Shown here: positions 51,346 through 61,600 of the stretch, in pieces
Layout: each line of letters begins with the position of its first letter
Numbering within the stretch: the stretch's first letter is position 1
Assembly: GCF_043641665.1 (NCBI RefSeq)
Contig: NC_092180.1
Location: 12,455,891-12,519,890 of the forward strand
Direction: 5' to 3'
Source: Enoplosus armatus
Taxonomy: Eukaryota; Chordata; Actinopteri; Centrarchiformes; Enoplosidae
Length of the DNA stretch: 64,000 nucleotides
The notes under the pieces: model-generated
Seen by the model: only the letters and a program-made list of their open reading frames with translations
Told to the model about the DNA's origin: nothing
Databases searched by the model: none
Translations under genes and position numbers: made by a program

Positions 51346-52047
51346 TTTTCAAGTTCAAACATCATGTATGAGAAACAAAACATTACAAAAAGAGAATAAG
51401 AGAATAATAAGAGGCAGCGACGACGTCACTGAGTTATATGTAGAGCGGCAGTGGCTTGTCTTGTAGACATGAAACTGAGACGTGATTTAAGGATTGTTTT
51501 TGTGAGTGAGAGCAGTAGATTTAATGTACAATAATATGAACACTAAAGGTTTTTAAGGGAGAATTTTCAGTTTTTCCTCCCCTAAGTCAAATATCCTCCT
51601 CCTCCAGACCTTTGGCACTGGGGTCTCCAGAGGTCTCCCAACCACAGTCCAGGAGGAAAATGGACGACCTCGTCGAGCACATATCATCTGTCTTCCAGGT
51701 CAGCCCCACATGTTTCTAATCTAGCCCTTAATTCTGCTTGTCTTCATGCTTTACTGAGCCGGAGCCGGCCAGAAAACACGAAGGAGGTGCTATAACCTTT
51801 ACATGTGCTCTCCATAATGTGTCAGCAGAAAAACACATGTCCTCTCCTTCTGCTTGTATCCAGGTCAACGTGTACAGCATCTCTACTGTTGTGTAAGTGG
51901 AAATAGGTTTGCACTTTGGTCATGATTGGTAATGATTTGTCTTTGTCTCACTCTCTTCTACTTTTCTCTGTGGCTGAGAATCTTTGAGAAAAAGCTATAA
52001 AAACATGTGGCACCGCTATAAGTTAAAGGATTGGTTAACATATTAAG

Positions 52048-52361
52048 ATCTGAAAATGATTAAGTGAGTAATCAATTAGTCACCGACAGAAAATTAACCG
52101 CCAACTATTTTGCAAATGGAGAAATCATTTAAGTTGTTCAGTAAACACCTGATTCCAGGTTCTCCAATGTGAGAATTTGCTGCTTTTCTCTGTTTTAATA
52201 TTAAATGTAAATTAAATATATTTGGGGGTTTTGACTGTTGGTTGAACAAAACAAAACATTTGAAGATGTCACCGTGGGCTCTGTGAAAATACACAATTGA
52301 TTAATGAAGACTATAATTGACTGATTGATCGATAATGAAAATGGTCATTAGTTGCTGCCCA
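52048..52361. mobile_element. Short non-autonomous element (copy 2 of 2)
   Basis: Shares GACAGAAAATTAA, AATGTGAGAATTTGCTGCTTTTC, TGATCGATAATGAAAATGGTCATTAG and TTGCTGC with the element at 18218-18535, in the same order and orientation. Divergence between the copies is substantial. Confidence 0.65.
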
Positions 52362-53156
52362 ACATTTTTTTCACTTCTGTCACAGTATAATACAATCGTT
52401 CCTCCTCTCCTTACTAGTCGTGAAGTGATCCCTTCCTAATGCAACTTCAATGTGATGTGTATTGTTTTAAGACAGACTTGAACAAATATGAACATTTCCT
52501 TTAGGCCTGCAGAGCTGTGGTGCAGAAATATAAAGGGAGTACAGTATCTCAGTGTATTGGTGGTTAAACAGGGAAGACTCTTGTAGCTGACACAGAGACT
52601 GAGCTTCATGAAATGTTTCTCCAGAGCAGACCAGGACAGAGAGGAGACAGAGGTTAGGCAGAGAGCACTGGGGGGTTGGTATTGGTCCCTTTTAATGATT
52701 CTACCAGTGAAAGTATGCAGAGCAACTTCTGCTACTGTCATTAGGGGCCCGGCATCACACAGAGGGAGAGAGTCCACTCTACTTCCTTTAGGTAAGTTCA
52801 GAGGAAAAAAAATCATTCAGATTCAAGGAAATTGCCAAGACATTTAGAAGTCAACACTTTGGGGAAGGACGTAATCTTTCAGTGCACAAGAATTACAAAC
52901 TTGATGAAAACGGACAACTTCTATTACCAGGAGAGGTAATTGGTTGATGAAATTGGTTTAGATCACAGAGAGCGCCATGAGAATAAACCTCAAGAGCTAC
53001 ATCACAACGCTGGCAGCTTGTTGTTAAGATCAGACTGAGATAGCTTCATTCATCATACATTGAATACAGCAAATTATTAATTAATTATTCAGGTTTAAAC
53101 CTGGTAGCTCCAGTTTTGATGTTGAGCATAAATATTGTTAATCTTCAGTTGAATGC

Positions 53157-53670
53157 AGTGGTGGAAGAAGTACTTACATCTTTTTACTTAAGTTAAAGTA
53201 GAAATACCACAATGTAGAAATACAAGTTAAAGTTGCGCATTCAAGATTTTACTTCAGTAAAAGTACAAAAGTATTGGCATCAAAATATACTTAAAATACC
53301 AAAAGTGGAAGTACTCATGCAGAAAAATGTATATGATATTATTGGATTATAATTGTTGATGCATTGATGTGTACATTACTTTACTGTTGCAGCTGGCTGG
53401 CGCTCATTTTTACTATATATACTGCCGGGTAGCTTGTCAGTTTCAATAAAGTCTTATATTAACCAATGATAATACATCCTGATTTATCTGATTAGATTTT
53501 GTATTATTTATCTGAATCTGAAGTTATTAAATAAAAGTAGAGGCGTAAAAAGTACGATATTTGGCTCTGAATTGTAGTGGAGTAGAAGTATAAAGTAGCA
53601 GAAAATGGAAATACTTCAGTACCTCAAAATAGTACAGTACTTTAGTAAATGTACTTACTTTCCATCACTT
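53157..53670. mobile_element. Non-autonomous hAT-like element (CAGTGGTGGAAGAAGTAC family)
   Basis: Starts CAGTGGTGGAAGAAGTAC and ends GTACTTACTTTCCATCACTT, imperfect inverted ends. The interior is packed with AAGTAC/AGTACTT-type motifs (TGTAGTGGAGTAGAAGTATAAAGTAG). A very common teleost family that I take to be hAT-derived. An 8-bp target duplication is not evident. Confidence 0.65.
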
Positions 53671-54332
53671 CAAACGTTTAAAACCAGTTTCACATCTTGA
53701 ACAATATATATTGAGCTAAATAAAACAAGCTGTATCTGATCTAAAGTTAAAACTGATGTTTGTACAGTGTCATGTCAAAGTGTCATTAGAGCAGATCCTC
53801 AGTGCTCATGTGACCTTTTCTGTTTTCTGGCCCCAGCAGACGTGAGCTGGTGTAATCACCTCTTGTGGTGGTTGTAGTTCAGCATTGTTAGTGTGTTTCT
53901 GGCTTCACAGCACCTCTCCTGGGGTTGACTCCAGCTTGGTAATTGATGGTGTGTCAGGTCAAGATGTTGCTTTTATTTTTTGTTCTTGCTCTGAGCTCAC
54001 ATAACAATGGTGTGAAGCCGCCAATAAGAACCAACATATTTGTTATCATGAAAGAACGCAGCCCGCCTCCCCATTAATGTGATTGGCTGGTATCCTCCAC
54101 ACAACAAACATTACCGTGCTTTGTACTCCTACTGTCCTTTGCTAAAGGAATCAATCGGTGCTATGTTACACTATATCTTTTAAACATTTCAGTATTTCCA
54201 ACTCATTTCAGTTACTTACATACTGTAAATTGGTGACTGTTTGGCAAACGTACAAAAAAAGCCAGTTTTGCAACATGTGTCCATGAGGAAGACAAAACAG
54301 CAGTAACTACTAACTATAGCTGTCAGATATAC

Positions 54333-54440
54333 GTAGTGGTGTAAAAAGTACAATATCTCACTCTGAAATGTAGTGGAGTAGAAGTATACAGAGGCATCAA
54401 ATGGAAATACCCACATAAAGTATAAGTACCTTAAAATGGC
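54333..54440. mobile_element. Truncated copy of the element at 53157-53670
   Basis: GTAGTGGTGTAAAAAGTACAATATCTCACTCTGAAATGTAGTGGAGTAGAAGTATA, then TATAAGTACCTTAAAATGGC. This matches the right half of the full element about 1 kb upstream, in the same orientation. Confidence 0.65.
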
Positions 54441-57390
54441 ACTTGAATTCATTCAATCCATGTAGTTACATTGATGTAATGTAGATGAGTGTCCAATAAA
54501 GGACTAAGATTAAACAAATGGTGAAACCAAAGAGTTAGAAAAAAACAAACCAATGAAACGTGTTTCCGTTTGTCATATAAAATACTGTTAAGTATTTACA
54601 GTTGAGGACAGAGGTTGAGTGAATAGCAGTCTGATGACGGACAACGTACACCTTCTGCATGACATAGTGCAGCTTGTTTAAAGTATGCCAAAAAAGGGGA
54701 AACTAATGAAAATCACTTTCATAAAAATCGGCTGTTGTATTTGATGTAATTCCACAGATGGATGCCCGACATGATTTAACTGTCTGGAATCCAGTTATAG
54801 ACCGTTTGTTAGAAAGCAGGCTGTGTCGTCTCCTGTTGCCCGGAGACCAAACTTTGTGTGTTTGTGTGTCCATTCTCTCACTTTCCTATCCTCACATCAT
54901 CACCCACCACCTCTGTCCTCCTTGTTGACAAGGACATAAAGTCCTTTGAGGACCAAAAAAAAAAAGCGCCATAAAGTTGTCCTCACTAAACAGCCTGTAA
55001 AGGTTAGAAAAACACGACTGTCCACTCTGGCTGGAAGTGATGAGACATGAAAACAACCTGACATCTGGAGTCTGTGCAGTGTAGGCCAGAGGGCACATGT
55101 TTTTGGCAAATGTGGGATCTATATCAATACTAGCAATATTGATTAATTTACTTGAAGTTGAATAAACACTGTGGTGCAATTAGTTTAGTTTGAATTGAGA
55201 TATCAGGACCAAACTCACTTGACCGTGTTAATGAAAACATTTGTACACGCATGCCTTCCAGACAAGCATGTAATGTGAAAATAGCAGTAAAAGTACATGT
55301 TTTTCCTCCTGTGCCGAAAAAACAACAGAATTGAGGATGTATGTGGCTTCACCAGCAGTGATTTCCCCTGAAGGATTGCTTTGGTCCTTCATTAACTGCC
55401 TCCTGATTTCACCACACTGACACTTATTTCCTCATCCCAAACCAAACCACCTCATGCTGAGAAAACACAGTAATTAGTGGTAGGTAAGCATGTGGTTTAA
55501 CAACATAAGGTTGTGTTTGTTCAACAGAATTGTTTTTCCTCAGAGGAGAATCCTGTCGTCATGCCCTGTGCTAAGTGGTATCCATGTGCTACAAACACAA
55601 AGTACTTTATGTATCCAGTAGTTGACCTAACTTTCAGTCGCCTGTCCCTTCACCTGGCCTGGGAGCTGAAAGAAGCGTGGAAAGACTGAGGAGCAGGACC
55701 AGGTTATATTCTTCCTCTGCTGGATGTTCTTTGCCTTGTAAGTGACAACGATGAGGTCAGCTAATGAACGTTGTGTGGAAAAACAACAGATACTGACGAC
55801 TTTACAGGATCTCTAACAGACATGACTGACACAAGTGTATTTTTAGAGTCTGCTGCGCCACATCCTCTCCCAGTATATCCCAGTCTCTTTTGAGTATAGA
55901 CCCAGTAGACAAAATAATGTAAACTCACAGGGGTAAAACTTGTAAAGATTTTTTTGTTATTGCATTCAACCCTACCTCCCAAATCCCAAAACTTTCCAGA
56001 TGATTGTGGATTTTTTAAATGTAATTAAACAGCGGCAGTAAGTAGGGAGGCCATTTAGACCCAAGCCTCGTGTGGTTCACAGCCTTTTTGGGAACGTTTT
56101 GCAGGTTAACCATAACTGCAAAGTCCTGCTGTTGGTTGAAAACTGTAACTGAACTTTAGTATTTTGTTCATGCTGGAGATAAAGAGAAGGAGGGTCTAAC
56201 TGTTTTCTAAAGCTTCCTGCCACAGCAGATCCACTCTGACACCCCTTCCACAAATATTTGACAAAAGGCACTATGCCAAATATTATAGAAAATCCCTGGT
56301 ACATGTTATGTTTTCTCAAAGTAGAGCTATTCTGCTACCATTCAAAATGACTAATGTAAACTCAAGTACGCACTGTGCAGCTATGTAGGGAAAAAAAACA
56401 AAATATGGACTAATAAAAATAAATCTCCAGACTTGTTATGGGCAGATATTCAGTGTTATAGCATCAGAAGAAAAAGATCTGAACAGCTATACTTGTGTCT
56501 GAGCTCTTTGACTTTCCAAAAAAATGGAGAGCAAGCAGAGGCTTTGTCACATATTGATAATTATCATTTAGCATAAAATGATCTAATTTGTAGCAATGTT
56601 TGAAATGGTGATAAGCTTGTTTGAAGTTTGGTGAGTTTACTAAGACCTGCATTACTTAGTGGGAGATAGCAGATAGTAACACTGACTTTATTTTGTATAA
56701 TCTCTCACCTTTTAATGTATTTACACTGGCAAGAGCAAATTGTTAAAAATAATCTCACCCAGTTGGACTCTCTGTTACCACTGAAAGACCACAGTGAAAA
56801 TCCACAGCCACACTGCTTCACATATTTACATAACGAGACTAAGTGAGGTTTTGTGGTGTTGGTAGCGCAAATCAGTGTCAGATTTCCTCTGAGTGATTGC
56901 AGACATCAAGAATGGCCTCTACTGAAACAAATGTTACTGGTCTGTTAAAATTACATAACAAAGTATAGATACATAGATGCCCGGAAAAACTAAATTGCTC
57001 AAATTCCACTTCACATTTAACAAAACAAATAACTTCCACTTCTTTGAGATCATTTTTCTAAATGTTTTGTTCTTTTTAATAAATTACAAAACCAGTCTTC
57101 TTGCTATTAGATAGTCTAAACTAGAAGTCATGATTTGATGTGTACCGGTATCACGTACTGGATCGCCTTTTTTATCAGGAGGAGAGGAGAGGACAAATGC
57201 CCAGTTTAACTCAGCATTGATCTTGGACAGGGGGGGATTTATTAACACCAGCATTTGTTACTCAGACCCCCTGACTGTCCTCCTTTCACGTGTAGCGCTA
57301 TCTAATAACCATTTGGTGTCATGGTTGTACAATGAGGGTGATGAATTATAAGGATAATAGTGTAATCAAAAGACACTGGCACACTGCCGA
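54441..57390. other. Intergenic upstream of cilp
   Basis: AT-rich, with no exon or RNA gene supported. The last few hundred bases form the cilp upstream region. Confidence 0.6.
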
Positions 57391-57422
57391 GAGAGGAGGG
57401 AGGGGTGCTGGAGGCAGAGGGG

Positions 57423-57428
57423 TATAAA
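57423..57428 (+). promoter_or_regulatory. cilp: cilp TATA box
   Basis: GGGGTATAAAGG lies about 135 bases before a good splice donor (AAG|GTAAGA at 57563). The transcription start is expected near 57453. Upstream is a purine-rich G/A stretch and an ATCAAAAG motif near 57364 that could bind SOX/TCF HMG-box factors, which would fit cartilage expression but is not specific. Confidence 0.6.
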
Positions 57429-57452
57429 GGAGACAGTGAAGGAGTGAGTTGA

Positions 57453-57562
57453 ACCAGAGTGAAGAACAGAAAAGGAGGAGGAGGAGAGAAAATACAAGGA
57501 GAAAGAGTGAAGACAGTCTTGTACAAAAGATACAGAACCAGGAGAGTTCATTCAAAAAGAAG
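57453..57562 (+). other. cilp: cilp exon 1, non-coding (5' UTR)
   Basis: Purine-rich segment between the TATA box and the donor at 57563. It contains no ATG. The 5' edge is estimated from the TATA position. The intron it opens runs 57563-58460. Confidence 0.6.
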
Positions 57563-58460
57563 GTAAGAAAGACACAGAATCAATCTGCTAACCATGTACT
57601 TTAAATTATACAGGTAGAGGGATATCACAATCTTTTCAGGTAGAGGGATATCAACCCTTTTTTGGCATACAATCATGTTTATGATTAAAACTGTAATCAG
57701 AAACAGTCCTTTGGTTTAGTGGTTTAAAATAAGTCACAGCATATGAAGAGTTGATTTAAATGTCAGAGCAATAATTTATTGTCATTTGCAATTTGAAATA
57801 TCATCTACAATACATTAGTCTTGAGATTACTGCTGGTAACTTCCGTGTCGGCTAATGGCTTTTATTGTAATTGCAAACTGCACTCTCATCTATTGCATGT
57901 AACCCAACCTGCCCAGTCCTAAATTATGTACTAATTATTTTATCAATATTCTTTCTGTTCTTTCAACTTGAAAGCAAAAGTGACAAATTAGTCTGTCAAG
58001 TACAATTTTGCCAGTGTTTTTTTTTTTTTTTACTTAAAGCGCACAAATGCAAACCTTGTGTGTGTGTGTGTGTGTGTGTGGGTGTTTGGATTGTGTTGCC
58101 AGTGTTTCGTCAGTGGATGCAGAAATGTTTGAGTGCTCCGGTGACAAATGGTGATGGCTAACACAGATGTGTAATCTGAGTGGGGGGCTCTATTCAGCCA
58201 TGTTTTTCAGCCATGAGGATGGAATCTACCCTTAAAGAAACATTTGTTTTTAGATGTGAACTAACTGTTTTGTTCACTTTTGTAAAGTTCAGTACTAAAA
58301 CTCAATTTAAGTATCAGTTATTTTTTATAACATGTAAGTGTCTAATTGACTCATATCTACAGGTATGTAATGTTTGTGTTGTGTTAACATGTTGAACATT
58401 GGAAACACTGAACATTGATTTTTGGTGTTTCACCTTTTTTTATCCTCTCTTTCCCACCAG
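57563..58460 (+). other. cilp: cilp intron 1 (in 5' UTR)
   Basis: GTAAGA donor, CCCACCAG acceptor. A near-duplicated segment TAGAGGGATATCA appears twice at about 57614-57650. (TG)n lies at 58057-58080. No other feature. Confidence 0.6.
58057..58080. repeat. (TG)n microsatellite in cilp intron 1
   Basis: Twelve TG units. Confidence 0.95.
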
Positions 58461-58628
58461 TGAGGCTCTGCTGCTGAACTCCATCTTCTTTAGAGTTCCT
58501 GATGTGAAACGCAGATTAGGAGAGGTGAAAGTTCAAGGGTCAGACGTTGCAGCAGTGTGTGAGAATGTCGGTGAGGCCTCTTATTCTCATCCTGGGAATC
58601 ACCGCAGCCACTGTTGTCACTGCTAAAG
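58461..58628 (+). CDS. cilp: cilp exon 2: 5' UTR end, start codon and signal peptide
   Basis: Acceptor CCCACCAG, donor TAAAG|GTGGGA. ATG at 58565-58567 has A at -3 and opens MSVRPLILILGITAATVV, a clean signal peptide ending near TA-K; coding starts there. An ATGTGA start-stop uORF lies at 58502-58507. Phase 1 out. Confidence 0.88.
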
Positions 58629-61600
58629 GTGGGACACTCACCAAGATCCAATCTTGTTGTTGGCACATATGTGTTGAAAAATGCAGCACCCTCCCTCCAA
58701 ATGTACACACATTTTAAATGAGAGTCAGATGGGGGACACATGCAAGTGTATATACACAAAAGAACAGACACACAGTTGTGCATTGGTTGAAAAAAAAGTG
58801 AATAATGAGAGGCAGGCTGATAACAGACAAACTTGCACTCCCAACATCACCACTGTACAATCAAAGGAAAATTGAATGTTAGTGTGATTTAGTTTCCCAC
58901 AAACGTTGGCCTGCAGCTGAAAGTACGTTCTTATTTGCAGATTTATACTCAAACTAAACTAGGCTGTTTGTGGGCAGTCATGTTTTCTAAATCAATGTCA
59001 CACCCTACTGTATTTTTCCGTGGCCATGACTACATTTACTACTATACTACAAGTGTCAACTTTTATGTTCAAAAGTGACTCAAAGTCTGTTAGACAGCTA
59101 CAACTGAACTACAGTCTGCAGATTTTACAGATACACACAATTGCACTCAGATATAGTTACATATCAGTGCAATAAATAATGATTTACTCCAAAAATGTGG
59201 AACTTTTAGAAATAAAATGTATATTTCACTACTTAAAAGGTTTTCGCAACCAGAGCTCTCAGACACAGACAAGATTAGCATTATTTCAGATATTTAATGG
59301 TTTGATTTCATGCTCAAGTGAAATACAATACACTAGTGACAACTAAAGTACATTGTCAGATTAATGTAGGGCGTGGTATAAAAATTGTGAGATACAGCCA
59401 GGAAATGTGTCACATTTGTCTTGCAGGATCATGGAGAAGAGACAACAAAGAGTCAAGCCCTGCTGTGTTCCACTCTGATGGTAACTTTTCCAAACTTTTA
59501 AACCAAACATGTAGGCATTTTCTGGTGGTTTGAGTCACACTCCTGACATGTGATGGATACAGTTAGTATGAGCTTGTATTCAGGCCATGTTTGTGTCTGT
59601 ACTCTGTTTCTAGACAACTATGAATGGACCACATGGTTTAATGTTGATCACCCTGGCGGCCATGGAGACTACGAGCAGCTGGATGCCATTCGCTTCTACT
59701 ACCGTTCCAGAGTGTGTGAGACTCCCCGGGCAATTGAAGCCAGAACGACTGAATGGGTCCCAGCCCGTGAAACTGGGGAGAAGGTCCATGCAGACCCTAC
59801 TGTGGGCTTCTGGTGCCTCAATGAAGAGCAGGGTCCGGAACGAAACTGCTCCAACTACGCAGTCCGCTTCCTCTGTCCCAAAGGTTCAATCTCGTTCTAC
59901 CTTTTAATATCCATTCAGTCACCAAAAATTAGTCTCAGTGTAAAAGCAAAACCACATGATACCATAAGACTTTTGAGTCTTGTACCTCAAAAGCCTGACG
60001 TCTGACTTTGCTGGTGATACGCATGCACATAAGTGAGGACCACTTTGACAATGAATCCTTTCAGGGGTTTAGTTGACTATCAGTTGCACTCTCTTTTCCA
60101 ACAGATAACAGTGTGAACATTCAGGGTACCTGGGGTCCATGGTCAGACTGGAGCCCATGCCCTGCCCTCTGTGGTCAGGTGGCGGTCAAACTGCGCTCCA
60201 GAAACTGCCAATCTCGCTCTATGCCTTGCAGTGGGCCTAAAGTGGAAGGGAAATCATGCAACGGACCTGAGTGCCCGAAATCTGGTGAGCTATCCCTGGT
60301 TTGGTCCAACAGACCCTTCTTCTGCAATTCTCTTTTTATTCAGATATGGCAGACCCAGTATTCACAAAATGGCTAACCTTGTTTAATTCTACTCTTTAGA
60401 TTGCTCCCTGCAGTGTGTGATGGGGAAAGTGAATGCTGAGTGTGATGCATGCATGTGTGAAGAACACATCCTGCTGGGTTCTGTTCGTGGTGCCGGGGGT
60501 CTCACTACTGAAGGAGCTACCATCCTTCGCTCTGGCAAACTCCTTACCCTTACTGACCACAACGGGCATTTCCGCATCCCTGGTATCTGCCCTGATGGCA
60601 ACACCACCCTGACAGTCAGCCTGCAGGGTCACGCCACCCTTAGTATTGTTGTGCCCCACAGTGAGGAACGTACCTCTGTCCTCAGTGTCCAGCTGAAAAG
60701 AACAGGTACAGTGGATGTCTGTGGATTTACATCAAAGTATTTTGAGATGCATATTAGTGACGAGTTTGTTAAGCATGTAAGGAAGCTAATAGTCAATGTT
60801 ATTTTGTGTCCAATTGTGATTTGTCAGAAAAACTTCATGTGTTGAGCAACCCTGAGAGCAAGGCAAGGAGGGTGGGACAAACTGCTGCCTTCTGCTGCAA
60901 AGTAGCAGGAACACCACAACCAGACAAATACCAATGGTAACACTTGTAGTAGTGAAATTATAATCCACAAATGAGTCACATAGATGCCTCCTAATGTTTG
61001 AATAATATGGTATATTCAATGAATTTGCTTCTCTTCTCTTCTCTTCCAACAGGTTTCATAACAACAGTCTCCTGGAGAAAAAGTCTGACAGCACATTGGT
61101 CCTAAAAGATCTGCATCCTGAGCAGACTGGGGAGTACCACTGCAGAGCAAGTGGTCCATCTGGGGCTATTAAGACCAAACCAGCTACACTCAAAGTCTTA
61201 GGTGTGTTCTCAATAAATTGATAAACACATATTAAATACACAAGAATGTGAATAAACAGACTTTGTAAGCATTAAGTAGGGTAATATCAATGGGGTACAT
61301 ACTGTATTTTACTTCAGAAAAATGGCAGTATGACCAAACTAAATCAACATTTTGATTTCTACATCTCTTACACAGGTAGAGATGAGCATTCATGTAATCC
61401 CAAGCCTGAATCCCACCTCATCCGTCTTCCACATGATTGCTACCAAAACAGCACAGATTCGTTCTACTATGATGTGGGCAAGTGCCCCTCAAGTACATGT
61501 ACTGGGCAGCTGGACAATGTCATCAGGTGCAAAGACAAAGTGGCTTACTGCTGTGGTGTGCAAAAGATGGAGGAGAGGCAACTAACATGCCAGGGTTACC

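Larger units (their letters stand above)
48803..51892 (+). other. Chain of exon-like, phase-compatible segments (uncertain)
   Basis: Four short blocks have plausible AG acceptors and GT donors: 48803-48858, 49778-49873, 51608-51698 and 51864-51892. One frame stays open through all of them (local peptides VILQLDKEPKHVQQLLYV, REFLQMGCSQRSIFLAEL, SRRKMDDLVEHISSVFQ and VNVYSISTVV). I recognise no protein family, start codon or stop. A recognised transposon copy (49000-49655) lies in the first putative intron. At these lengths open frames are common by chance, so this may be a non-coding RNA, a lineage-specific gene or nothing. Confidence 0.15.
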
